From NCBI GenBank assembly GCA_947501635.1, contig CANMWT010000004.1, positions 1 to 64,000 of the forward strand: DNA of 64,000 nt. Direction: 5' to 3'. The number at the start of each line of letters is the position of its first letter. Position 1 is the stretch's first letter. This DNA comes from an uncultured Roseobacter sp. Lineage in GTDB: Bacteria; Pseudomonadota; Alphaproteobacteria; Rhodobacterales; Rhodobacteraceae. The notes under the pieces were generated by a model. The model was not told the DNA's origin. It was given only the letters and a program-made list of their open reading frames with translations, and did not search any database. The position numbers were made by a program, and so were the translations under genes. This document shows positions 37,301 to 44,832 of the stretch, in pieces.

Positions 37301-40300
37301 GATCGAAAACGAGACGATTGCGACTGTAGGGGACCGGGCCAAATTGAATGCAGCCAGCGATCTGACGGTCGCCGCACGTGCGATCACACATGGGGCGGTA
37401 ACAGCACTGGGCGGGCGCGGCAGCGAAAGCGACGACAGTGCCTATAAGGGCACGGGCGTTGGACTGCCGACCCTGATCGACGGGGGTGGTGCGATTGTCA
37501 CAGGGTCGGTCAACGCGATAGCCCTTGTCGACGTTGGCGATGACGGAATTCTCACTGCGGACAACTCGGTGTCCTTGCTGGCGCGCAACTTGATGAACGT
37601 TGATTTCCGCGCCGCGATGGATCAGGGCGCTTTCAGTTTCAGCGATCTCAACATTGTGGGCGGCGCAGTCGCTTCGTCTGACATGACGATTGACGGGGAT
37701 GCTATCGTACGCGTGGGCGACCGCACGGTTATCGCGGCGGATATCGTGAATATCGACGCTGCAAATGAAATTCTGGCCACATCCAAAGCCAGAGCCATCG
37801 GCGTTGGCGCTCTGGGCTCTTTTGCGTTCTCAAATGCAACACTTGACGGTGCCGACACGATCGAAGCAAAGGTCGATCTTGGCCAATTTGTTGATATTAC
37901 GGCTGATATCGCGGCGACTTTGTCCGCATTCAATGACGGTGTCGATCAGGCTTTGATTGCGGAAAGCTTTGCCAAATATGACAGCTTCACGGTTGGGTTA
38001 GCCAACGCCGTGGTCAACGGCACGTTGAGTGTTGATGCGACGGTAACCAGTGGCGGTGATCTGGACCTGAGTACGAACGATCTGATGGTGATCGCAGATT
38101 CGGTTATGGCCTTGCAACGCCAGGCGGATGTCGAGGCTGACGGTGGTCTGACCAAAGTAGTCGAGGTGCTGGAGCGTACTGTCGTTCGCGTCGTGAAAAC
38201 GGTTTGTAAATGGCTGCCCTGGCCGCTGGACAAGCTGTGCGAGACAGTCGTCGATACGGTGGTGCGTTGGGTTAAGAAACTGGTCGAGGTTGTGGAAAGC
38301 TCTCTGACGTTCACGTCTCAAAATGGGGCGGGTTTCAGCGAAACGGCCGCAATAAACCTGAACGGCACGCTATCAAACTTCAACACGCAACCGCGGTTTT
38401 TGACTGTTGGCGCAGATGGCGGGATTGATCCTACCAGCAATATCGCTGCCAGAATTGAAGGCGGACAGATCATCGTTGATGACATCATTAGTGACGTCGA
38501 TCCGATCATGAGCTTCTTTGCACCGGATGGGAGCATTGTTGGCGACGCGCTGATCAATGTGAACCGGACCATCCCCAAAATCGAGATACGCAATGCTTCT
38601 GAACTCGATTTGGTGATTGGCGGCATCACCATGACATCCGAGGCGGATCTGGGCATCGTCGACTTCGATCTGTCCTTTGTGTCACTTGTGCCAGGAGAAG
38701 AGTACGAGTTCGCCCCCAACATTCTTGAATCCACACTGTTGATCGAGAATACCGGCGACAGCGACATCATATTCTCGGAAAGCTTTGAGAGTGTTACGGC
38801 GGTCATGGATATTGTGAATACCGGCGGAGATATCCTGACAGCACCTGACAACGTGACAATTACCGTAGGCGATGTGGGCCATATCGTGTTCGAGGCTGCA
38901 GGCAGCGTCGGCACCGCGGCAGATCCCTTTGACCTTGTGTTGATCCGCGGACAGGTCATGCCAGACGGTCAGGCGGGGAATATGCCGGCCGAGCTGGTTG
39001 TGGCCGCAGATACCGCGCATATCGGTCTGACGGGCGTGAACACAACGCAAGCGGCGTTTGATGCCGCTCAGAAAGTCGACGGTATCACCGTGGCCGCATC
39101 GACAATGGGCGACTTCAATCTGTATTTAGGTGACAGCTTCATCCGTGATATCAATGGTATAGATTGGCTTGCAGATGGCACATACACGATTGTGGATGTT
39201 ACTTCTGTGTCGGGCGACGTGACCATCGAAGCGACAAACGCGAATGCCACGTCGGTTGACTTTGGCCTGATCCCCGATTGGGTCGGTTGGCAAGAGACAA
39301 ACCAGCTGTTCATCGATTCCGGCGCAGTCGGGACAATATCGGCGCTTGGTGGCACGGCCCGTATCGCTGTCAACGGCACCATCACCGATAGGGATGGCGA
39401 TCCGGACACTGAAATTATTGCCAACCGGATCGAATTGTCCGCTGCAAGCATCGGGGCTGCGGGCAACGCGCTTGAGATCGACGCCGTTGCCGCTTTTGAG
39501 GCATCGGCCACGGGCAACATCTTTGCAACTGACACGGCCGGAACTCTCAATCTGGATGGCGTGTCGGGTGATTTGGTCGGTCTTGTTTCGCTTGATGGTG
39601 ATATTCTGGGGGTATCCTCCACGTCGGATCTGGAGGCGAACAGCGCCTATCTGGTTGCCCAAGGCAGTATCGGAAGCGCGGTCGATCCGCTTGAGACTTC
39701 CGTTAATGTATTGGATGCCAACGCCTTGGGGGGTGGCATCAACATCGTCAACAACGGCGCTCTCATCCTTGCGGACCTGGCGTCAGTTGATGGAATTTCA
39801 GCGGATGGCGACATCGAAATTAGTGCGCTGAGCCCGATCACCGTTTCAACGGATATGGCCGGCGTAAACATCGCGCTGACCGCGACGCAATCAGCGGGCG
39901 ACGACTTCATCAATGTTGCGGAAGGCGTTGAACTTGCTGCACTGGCCAACGTTGATCTGGAAGCCGGTGATGCGGTATCACTCTTCGCCCAAGCATCTGT
40001 TCTGGCTGGCGGCGCGGTGGCGATCAGTGCCGGAACCAACATCACTCTGGCCGAAGAAGCGGCCATCACTGCAGACGTCGACGTTTCATTGATCGCGGCA
40101 CAGGATATCGCGCTTGGGGTATCGTCTTCGGTAGAGGCAGGCGGGCTGGTTGCACTCGACGCGGGTCGCGACCTGACAGTCGGCGCGGGCGCCGAAATTT
40201 CCGGTACCGGTGGCGTGGCGCTGACGGCTGGCGCATCGATACTGCTGGATGACCTGTCGACCATAAACAGTGACGGGGCGGTGACCGTTTCTCTGACCGG

Positions 40301-43300
40301 CGGCAATGGGCAGCCTGGCTCCGGCGGCACAATCGTGCTGGGCGGTACAATCAATGCGGGGCAGATCGACATCCTAGGCACGGACGGTGCGGACACCATT
40401 GCGATCCGTGCCGTGACCGAAGACACGCCGATGACTGTATCAGGCGGTCTGGGCGACGATCTTGTCCGGGTCGGCAGCAACGCCAATGAGACGGACAATA
40501 CCGGCGGTGATCTGACTCAGATCGCGGCGCTTCTGACCGTCGATGGTGGTGGGCAGAACGACGTATTAGACTTGGATTCAAGCGGTCTTGGTGCAGGAAC
40601 CGGAGAGTTGACTGCAACGCTGTTGACCGGGCTGGGCATGCAATCAGACATCTTCTACAGCGGTATGGCGACACTGAATGTCACGCTTGGCGAAGAGGCC
40701 GACGATTTTACAATTCGATCAACCCACAGTGGCCAGACCTTCCTGTCAGGCGGGTCAGGCGAGGATGCGATCTTTGTAGAAAGCATTGCCGGGCAGACCG
40801 ATATCGACGGTGGAGACGACGACGACAGCATCTTTGTCGGTCTCAAAGCGCTTCCTTCGGTTCTGGACGGTATTGCTGCGCAGCTGAAAGTCGACGGTGG
40901 CGGTGATGCAGACACGCTGACACTGGATGACAGTGGTGAGAATGCGAATGAGCTGGGCGTGTTGACGGCCAGCGACGTCAACGGCTTTGGCATGGCGGGC
41001 GCGGTTCTTTATGAAGGTGTCGAAACGCTTAACGTGGAGCTGGGCTCCGGCGATGATCGGGTCGATATCCGCAGCACGCTTGCCGAAACCAATTTGAAAA
41101 CAGGCGCGGGCGGAGACCTGATATACGTCTCGTCAGGTGCCGATCTAAGTCAGCTTGAAGGCTACGCTGGGCCGCTTGGTGATCTTGCTGCGCTGCATGA
41201 CGTGGCACTGCACGGCACGCTTGACGGGATTGTTGGCGCGTTGGATATCGACGCAGGCAGCGGTTCAAATACTCTGAGCGTCAGCGACCGGGATGACGTT
41301 GATCCTGATGGTTCAGTCTTGCTGACAAGCAACGCAATCACAGGCCTTGCGCCCGTGCGCATCGACTATGCGGCCACCGGCGGTGATTTCTCTGGGCAGG
41401 GTTTCTGGTCTCAGGCGATTAATGTCGGTTTGTTCGGCCGCGGCGTGAACATCTACGCTGGCACTTCAAATGATGCAGTGCTGATCGACAGCGTTGCTAC
41501 CGGTGGGGTTGCGCAGGCGTTTGGTCAGGTCGTGACGACGCTGTTTCTTGGCGCGGGTCAGGATACGGCAGTTGCCGATCTGGATACCGGGCATCTGGTG
41601 GTGCGCGGCGAGGGCGGAGACGACAGTTTGGATGGTACATCGTCAAGCGTTGACCTTTTACTCTTTGGCGATGCCGACAGTGACGAACTAATCGGTGGTT
41701 CAGGTTCGGATCTGCTCTTTGGCGACAGTGGACGGGCAACCTATCTGGCACCCACCGGTTTTGATGTCACATTTGGAGGCGCCCCTGTGTCCGATCACAG
41801 TGGTGGCGGGCGCGATGCAGACTTCGACAGCCTCGACGTTGTCAAAACCGTTGGCGGTCTTGGCGACGGTGCCGATGTAATCCGCGGTCTGAGCGGTGAT
41901 GATGTGCTTCTGGGCGGCGGTGGGTCCGACGCGATCGATGGTGGTGAGAACCGCGATCTGATATTCGGTGATGGCGCAACACTGTTGCGCACAGACGGTA
42001 TCGACGACAACCTTGACCCGAGATTCCGCAGCCTGACAGGCGCGGAACTCTATAGCAACGGCCTGAATGACGTGAGCGAAGGTGAGCCACTCGTGGCAGC
42101 TGCCGCCAATCTGGATGCAGAAGGCAATGCGGACTGGTCGGATTGGACCATAGATGCCCAAAACAGCGCCAACGACGGCGATGATACGCTCGCCGGAGGT
42201 GCTGCCAGTGACAAGGTGTTTGGGGGTCAGGGCGATGACAGCATCCGTGGCGACGGGGCACTGGACGCTGCGGGCATGCTGGTCGCTTCGACTGGCGCAG
42301 GTGATGACTATGTTGAAGGTAATGGCGGATCGGATTCCATCTGGGGCGACCTGGGGCAGGACGACCTGATTGGCGGCTCTTCTGCACTCTATGGGCTTGA
42401 GGCCGCGGAACGGGCGGACGGCTCGGATGTCATCTTTGGTGGTACAGGCGATGCTGCCGCGCGTGATGATGCCGGCGACACGTCAAACGGTGGACATGCG
42501 ACTGATGCGGATATGATCCTTGGCGACAATGGTAACATTTTCCGGATTGGAACAGCAGGACCGTCAGGCTTCGCTCTGGCGGAGTTTGCCTATGACCAGT
42601 CTTCGCCTTTCGAAGACCGTGGTGATGAACGTATCGTGGTGCGCGCTGCCGAGCTTCTGGATTACACGCCGGGTGGCGTGGAAAACGACGCATTGGCGAG
42701 CGGCGATCTGGGCGCCGGCGATGAGTTGCACGGCGAAGCAGGTGACGACACGGTATACGGTATGACCGGTAGTGACGAGCTTTTCGGAGAAGGTCAGGAT
42801 GACGATCTGATCGGTGGGCGCGGCCATGACGTGATCTATGGCGGCACCGGAAACGATGGCGTAATCGGAGATGACGGACGGATTTTCACCAGCCGGATCG
42901 GAACCGCAGAGCCGTTGTACGGGATTGAAGCCATCACCGAGCTGGATGTGAACATCAGCATTTCGGGTAACCGTTTGAGTGCTACTCTCAACGAGGAAGG
43001 CGCATTGAAGAAATCGGTTGATCTGACACCTTTCGACCCGCTGCGCGAGGTGGTGCCCGGCGAAACGCTGGATATTCCAATTGAAGGCGATGATGTCATT
43101 TTCGGTGGGTTGGGTGACGATTCCCTGCATGGCAGCCATGGCGACGACGCCATCTCGGGTGCAGAGGCTGGGGCGTTGGTCTACGGCAATCTGGTAAACC
43201 CGGGCAATCTGTTGGTCTTTGGCGCGGAAGGGGCGGAAGTCTTTGACCCGCTGGCGCGGATTGACGGGCTGTTCTTGAACCCTGACGATACTGCGCCGGA

Positions 43301-44402
43301 CGGCGAGGACGTTCTCTTTGGGGATATCGGTAACGACTGGCTTTTCGGCGGAACCGAGAGCGACACGCTCTATGGTGGCTTTGGCGACGACTTGCTGGAT
43401 GGCGACGATGATAAATCAACCTTGAACGGCGCCAATACGCGGACAGACAATAACCCCGACTATGCGGATATTCTGCAAGGCGGCGCTGGACGCGATATCC
43501 TGATCGCCAACAACCGCGGTGACCGTTTGTCCGATTGGGCCGGTCAGTTCAACGACTTCAATGCACCCAAATCGATTGCAAACGGGAAAACCTTCCTGCG
43601 CGCGCCTGCGCCTGCGATTTTCCAGTTCTTCTATGATTTATCCGAAAGCAATGGCGCGGATCAGACACGTGTTCTCTCCGGCGGTGATCCGGCCCGCAAT
43701 GGCGAGCCCTTCGGCGAGCTGGGCATCGTCACACCAGCAGATGGAGCGCTTTGGCAGGAACAGACCGGTGGCCCCGAAGATCCTCTTTTCGGGGATGATG
43801 CCGCCATGGTAGCTGCGCAGACTGCGGGATCCGGCGTGCAGGCGTCGGAGCTGTCGCAAGATGACGCGAACAGCCTCTTCGACGAGGCGGTTGCAAGGTT
43901 TGCCACACATAGTGGCATGTCGCTTGATATGTCCGGCGTGGAGTTGCGGATCGCCGATCTTGATGGTGATACACTCGCCAGAACCATGGACGGCGTGATC
44001 TGGATAGACCCGACCGCCGCGGGCCATGGTTGGTTTGTTGATGCAACCCCGGAAACAGATGAGGAATTCGCCGCGCTGCCCGATGGGACCCTGCGGGCAA
44101 CGGACGATGACGCGACGAACCGCATCGATCTGCTTAGCGTGCTAATGCATGAAATCGGGCATGTCGCTGGTCTGGATCATGCCGAACATGATCCTTTGAT
44201 GTCCGTCAGCCTCGCTACCGGGCTCAGACTGGTGCCGGCGGTCGACACCGCGACCAACTCGGCGTCCGGTTCGGTGTACAATGATGCCGTAGACGGCTTT
44301 GTTTCAACGCAGGATGATGCTGCGTTGAAGAAGATGCACAAGAATGGCAACGCGGCTAAAGGCAAAGGAAAAATCCATTGGGAACAGGATTTTGCACTGT
44401 GA
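28374..44402 (+). CDS. Giant LEPR-XLL surface protein with beta repeats, RTX repeats and metzincin domain
   Basis: The product is 5342 residues. TTG 28374 is preferred: GAGGGG lies at 28361-28366 with seven bases of spacing, and the longer frame from 28344 has no ribosome-binding site. There is no classical signal peptide. The sorting-type motif LEPRFLLSAD begins at residue 59 after an arginine-rich stretch. A very long beta-rich body follows, with glycine-rich units of about 50-65 residues (such as AGGGTAGVAGAIVIN followed by a GAxVxAxGDVxVxA strand) and few aromatics. Residues ~3267-3308 form an unlike segment rich in Val, Trp and Lys that holds the only two cysteines (3278 and 3289). RTX-like GGxGxD repeats occupy ~4430-5050. 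The C-terminal ~170 residues form a matrixin-like domain with HEIGHVAGLDH at 5259-5269 and a DPLMS Met-turn. Function is inferred: adhesion, biofilm scaffold or self-processing surface protein, exported by the genes that follow it. Confidence 0.85.
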   Translation: MAYPFGQGPLSNELGGDTNSHLNLHWSGEALGRRAKRTRRSMAPGAPTARAANLDIEALEPRFLLSADLLPVSVDLDPLGSDLVLQFDPGEGIDPSVLKLLDAENDMAVVATIDPAQVGDIELVSGDGDTKLTVDVIMPFPFDNAIHFDAGGGNDVLAGPSADTTWNVTGVDEGSVAGISFSGVETLQGAAGNQDTFVLAEGGSLSGVADGGAGGFDVVEAQGSTLTSKPTGPQSGTVTVDGVATEYAGLEPIVLSGSNIVLDGTDVPDVFGLPVGDNIVLETDPSGSGALVFRPATPTSIPFEATFFNADAASITINLGAGADQLRVGDLGDFSGSLTINGEGTLLSDLDPLINSNPGATDTVIFSSDLSLAGNALTVDAEIITVEAGVSISTGTAGAAGNVLFTGEVIELLTGSALQGGDITLIADAESNALDLLVLEFIEADARISLEDASLIGENVTLTAHATSLIGDNPSALEELASKVFDFLPLTDLQSPVIFSDTTVTSTVEINGNSVISAAGDVTMTSDTDVISSITTLMLAADFPAGSAVFNMIDADASVGVGSGSEINADGSVALSAILDNDVTTLATGASKLFSIEYALVEVDAFAFAVVGSGATVSAGTSIDVLAQITNNLSTTAKPFEGTEGSRGADFALSFLNSQATAAIDGTATAGTTINVTATSETTDVVGAASDPANIISELQSIKDQFSNTTKESTRIPFDASTGLTIVENATGAEARIGDGATATAGGDVTVEASAVAKVQYTATSEVEDASFGLNAALAFGDVTIDAKAFVGEFATVTAGGNLVVEAAASAPKQDGLGQIFTFFEDKTLLDIFYDTVIALNDLETFIVGQLFTTYARSSVDTSSDDGEGGVGITASAVDFSIDTNVMAFVGAEATVTADDVLINAKSHIDTVNMTGVTDFEFVVVPNPVGGTDGAVTTGASLSFMDYDVDVYAFIDDGAMVTAQGRVDVTASSTENIFMLTESGGKGDSFALNGAGSTFNRSAKVIGFIDDMARVDAVGDVTIIAEDHTNALVLSGGVAKGANVGVGLSVAQIDITGATRAFIGDAEAQSDIFAGLSLFTPITGKVASDGSIRVEATSGGPLELSGGVPTPNPNQIEAYAVAGATGPDDTGDAAGGKQSGKGKFGLNVSGDIAINTIGGDTTAFLDSTAVLEPGLAVKVEAFSDSFMRAITGSAVYAGGGSSGIAGSYSQNTIDKTVRAFIDGASIADTTGFAVLDVTAETQGSIFAISAGGTSAGKLGVAGSVSNNTLTGKTEAFIDGVTLDRANIRIEAADGFDLDNAVSFDGDLSDNEGRGIFSVAGAVTLGGKAGIGAGVAINEISSETRAYADDLNIGSLNSVSVLAVTDNEIESYAAALSAGASNALAGAVTYNTIENKTQAMIIGSTLGMIAPALNGISVVAVDASKIRTGAGGIGVSSGGTIGFGASATYNKLASTVEAKIENAQVQSDADVVVSAEASREIETVAVAGSGGGTAGVAGAIVINDLDNTVRAHVTGGAVLSAGNIDIAATQTSDLTAFAFGGSQGSTGAVAGGVVWNTSDNIAEAFADGATVDALAQLPARSVAVLDVGQGPAAELLTGVSITALNAALVTSTSANVGAAGTVGAGLSGNTTIMRDQSRAYVTGGAEINLAEGASAGQSTTVRAGNTVGMLSIGGGLGGSGTGGVGLANNTLIMRTDTDAYIDGASFVGALNDVDVAAAAVQTIDDIVAGGGAGGTAGIAGSVSVGVFASSVSATVGDATVIAGDALSVSADQSAELLQVAGSLGGAGTVGAGGSVAVSVVKNVTNAEIGSAATTDAAGETRVAATSTEAFDTIAATIGGGGTAGLGASVIVKVSEAETSALIAAGAQVNQTASAAGQSVLVEAADTVDMLSVAGALTGGGTAAVGASTDVQILRNKTLAEIGSDAAVSAVGDVSVVADAAQLVDSYVVSGAGGGTVGLAGAVSVLAIGSAVDQSLITDTGSGATTQGQVDQLLGGSETGSALGSSSNEDINGFTDASRNDGEAETGSLNVSSDVEASGAAALGNTDAIIGERAVVSAGALTVSADNALTLNSVPVGGGFAGAAGLAGAVGVTNVQSSAQALVSDDAKLGVSGDVDVLATTSEDMVTVSAAGAAGGTASLTGSVLVTTVDTTTQSRLGNNVQIGQDGAAIADNLNLSAVNTTTLTSVAGQIGVGGTVGLGGSSNTILFGKTTNALIGAGSDIDVLGDVSVTASTFDDIDAVTISGGGGGVVGLYLMSGVNVIENSTLASIQDSVVISAGNNVLVDAMHESDLVSVVGAASIGGTVGVGGGAGVSTFGSITAARIDSAEIEAIGAGNDARVDGRNISGLSVRAASSLDLTADTFAVAGGSIVGLGAAVTTNIMGVGTEASIGAGAFVSAPDIAVSAQNLSDVFGGAQSLGAGTVGVGGAVDTETFENAVSAGVAGAAISSSRGISIDAQNREILGTITGTISGGVAGLGGAVTVATLRSTTSALATDAVMDGAGDLDINALSDTTTNQLSGQVAGGVGAIGASVSTLVDSALTEAFVAASDLDLEGTVSVAADSARDFNTLALGGAGGVIAVNGAVSTIADDSATSAEVRANTTVDETAKLAVTANSLQSYAAETGIANVAVGAIGAAVTTVSSDAITIAEVDDLVAIGQSAAIGDMDVLATSNATAWVDGIALSGGVVSIDATVSSVTLNPWTTAQILSADINATGAVVVEAISAATGDVDLLSAAAALGAANAAVAVTNVAPTTQALVGAGSFINAGDLHILAHADVTATSNTASASLAIVSGEGSVALATADPTVSALLESGLGSDRSEVLLAGNLEIRASGNARADATSDASSFNFGGIGASVAIATMNGDVDASLATGALITAAGSASVRALMNVDPNTRLIAEGNKAKANAISASGGLIGGIAGSIATTNTSIDVDASVGDDAVIDAGMVLVEAHGFTDVENLSGAGASGLFVAASASLSNATIENETIATVGDRAKLNAASDLTVAARAITHGAVTALGGRGSESDDSAYKGTGVGLPTLIDGGGAIVTGSVNAIALVDVGDDGILTADNSVSLLARNLMNVDFRAAMDQGAFSFSDLNIVGGAVASSDMTIDGDAIVRVGDRTVIAADIVNIDAANEILATSKARAIGVGALGSFAFSNATLDGADTIEAKVDLGQFVDITADIAATLSAFNDGVDQALIAESFAKYDSFTVGLANAVVNGTLSVDATVTSGGDLDLSTNDLMVIADSVMALQRQADVEADGGLTKVVEVLERTVVRVVKTVCKWLPWPLDKLCETVVDTVVRWVKKLVEVVESSLTFTSQNGAGFSETAAINLNGTLSNFNTQPRFLTVGADGGIDPTSNIAARIEGGQIIVDDIISDVDPIMSFFAPDGSIVGDALINVNRTIPKIEIRNASELDLVIGGITMTSEADLGIVDFDLSFVSLVPGEEYEFAPNILESTLLIENTGDSDIIFSESFESVTAVMDIVNTGGDILTAPDNVTITVGDVGHIVFEAAGSVGTAADPFDLVLIRGQVMPDGQAGNMPAELVVAADTAHIGLTGVNTTQAAFDAAQKVDGITVAASTMGDFNLYLGDSFIRDINGIDWLADGTYTIVDVTSVSGDVTIEATNANATSVDFGLIPDWVGWQETNQLFIDSGAVGTISALGGTARIAVNGTITDRDGDPDTEIIANRIELSAASIGAAGNALEIDAVAAFEASATGNIFATDTAGTLNLDGVSGDLVGLVSLDGDILGVSSTSDLEANSAYLVAQGSIGSAVDPLETSVNVLDANALGGGINIVNNGALILADLASVDGISADGDIEISALSPITVSTDMAGVNIALTATQSAGDDFINVAEGVELAALANVDLEAGDAVSLFAQASVLAGGAVAISAGTNITLAEEAAITADVDVSLIAAQDIALGVSSSVEAGGLVALDAGRDLTVGAGAEISGTGGVALTAGASILLDDLSTINSDGAVTVSLTGGNGQPGSGGTIVLGGTINAGQIDILGTDGADTIAIRAVTEDTPMTVSGGLGDDLVRVGSNANETDNTGGDLTQIAALLTVDGGGQNDVLDLDSSGLGAGTGELTATLLTGLGMQSDIFYSGMATLNVTLGEEADDFTIRSTHSGQTFLSGGSGEDAIFVESIAGQTDIDGGDDDDSIFVGLKALPSVLDGIAAQLKVDGGGDADTLTLDDSGENANELGVLTASDVNGFGMAGAVLYEGVETLNVELGSGDDRVDIRSTLAETNLKTGAGGDLIYVSSGADLSQLEGYAGPLGDLAALHDVALHGTLDGIVGALDIDAGSGSNTLSVSDRDDVDPDGSVLLTSNAITGLAPVRIDYAATGGDFSGQGFWSQAINVGLFGRGVNIYAGTSNDAVLIDSVATGGVAQAFGQVVTTLFLGAGQDTAVADLDTGHLVVRGEGGDDSLDGTSSSVDLLLFGDADSDELIGGSGSDLLFGDSGRATYLAPTGFDVTFGGAPVSDHSGGGRDADFDSLDVVKTVGGLGDGADVIRGLSGDDVLLGGGGSDAIDGGENRDLIFGDGATLLRTDGIDDNLDPRFRSLTGAELYSNGLNDVSEGEPLVAAAANLDAEGNADWSDWTIDAQNSANDGDDTLAGGAASDKVFGGQGDDSIRGDGALDAAGMLVASTGAGDDYVEGNGGSDSIWGDLGQDDLIGGSSALYGLEAAERADGSDVIFGGTGDAAARDDAGDTSNGGHATDADMILGDNGNIFRIGTAGPSGFALAEFAYDQSSPFEDRGDERIVVRAAELLDYTPGGVENDALASGDLGAGDELHGEAGDDTVYGMTGSDELFGEGQDDDLIGGRGHDVIYGGTGNDGVIGDDGRIFTSRIGTAEPLYGIEAITELDVNISISGNRLSATLNEEGALKKSVDLTPFDPLREVVPGETLDIPIEGDDVIFGGLGDDSLHGSHGDDAISGAEAGALVYGNLVNPGNLLVFGAEGAEVFDPLARIDGLFLNPDDTAPDGEDVLFGDIGNDWLFGGTESDTLYGGFGDDLLDGDDDKSTLNGANTRTDNNPDYADILQGGAGRDILIANNRGDRLSDWAGQFNDFNAPKSIANGKTFLRAPAPAIFQFFYDLSESNGADQTRVLSGGDPARNGEPFGELGIVTPADGALWQEQTGGPEDPLFGDDAAMVAAQTAGSGVQASELSQDDANSLFDEAVARFATHSGMSLDMSGVELRIADLDGDTLARTMDGVIWIDPTAAGHGWFVDATPETDEEFAALPDGTLRATDDDATNRIDLLSVLMHEIGHVAGLDHAEHDPLMSVSLATGLRLVPAVDTATNSASGSVYNDAVDGFVSTQDDAALKKMHKNGNAAKGKGKIHWEQDFAL
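31450..37400 (+). repeat. Glycine-rich beta-repeat tract of the giant protein
   Basis: Roughly 6 kb encode consecutive units of about 50-65 residues with the pattern: a GGG(T/S)AG(V/L)AG(A/G) loop, a short strand with N or T, an IG/A-containing turn, and a VxAxGDVxVxA strand. The units are diverged in sequence but constant in spacing, consistent with a very long parallel beta-solenoid fibre. Similar repeats are seen in LktA-type filamentous adhesins. Boundaries are approximate. Confidence 0.65.
41665..43525 (+). repeat. RTX-type GGxGxD repeats near the C-terminus of the giant protein
   Basis: Interrupted blocks of calcium-binding nonapeptides occur here (GGSGSDLLFGDSG, GLSGDDVLLGGGGSDAIDGG, GEAGDDTVYGMTGSDELFGE, FGGTESDTLYGGFGDDLLDG). 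They are separated by longer acidic insertions. The tract lies just before the metzincin domain, so calcium binding may order the region outside the cell. Confidence 0.8.
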
Positions 44403-44470
44403 AGCCGCAGCGCGTTGCCGAACCTTGGTTTTAGTGAGAGACTTGATCGTTACGTACAGAAAGGAATGTG

Positions 44471-44809
44471 ATGAGTAATCCGAACCCGGCTGGAAAAGCC
44501 GAAGCTGGCGAAGAAGCGCGCGCGCCGCGCGTGGTCTGGAACGACCAGAACATGCGAACAACCTATGCCAATGCCGTGAACGCAGTCAGCACGATGGAAG
44601 AGGTCGCGATTTTCTTTGGTGTCAACAAAAGCTGGAATCCGGGCGAGGGGGATTTGGAAGTTGATCTGAGCGACCGGATGGTTCTGAACCCGCACGCTGC
44701 AAAACGGCTTTGGACGATCCTTGGGGCTGTGTTGTCGCAACATGAAAGCAGGTTCGGCCCATTGAACGTGCCGCAACCTTCGAACGCGCCCAAAAGCTCA
44801 GACGACTGA
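44471..44809 (+). CDS. DUF3467-family small protein
   Basis: The 112-residue soluble cytoplasmic protein follows AGAAAGGA. The core matches the DUF3467 pattern: RVVWNDQNMRTTYANAVNAV, then STMEEVAIFFGVNKSW, LSDRMVLNPHAAKRLW and a final HESRFGP. DUF3467 proteins are small, single-domain and of unknown function. It lies 68 bases after the giant gene and 23 before the GAF-HlyD gene, inside a run of export-type genes, so it may be a chaperone or regulator for the giant protein. That role is inferred from position only. Confidence 0.8.
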   Translation: MSNPNPAGKAEAGEEARAPRVVWNDQNMRTTYANAVNAVSTMEEVAIFFGVNKSWNPGEGDLEVDLSDRMVLNPHAAKRLWTILGAVLSQHESRFGPLNVPQPSNAPKSSDD

Positions 44810-44832
44810 TCTAAGCGCTTGGAATCTGATCC

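Noticed and set aside
31450-37400. Possible CRISPR or satellite DNA in the repeat-rich region
   Set aside because: The repetition is at protein level with diverged codons and unit lengths of about 50-65 codons. There are no exact short direct repeats with unique spacers.
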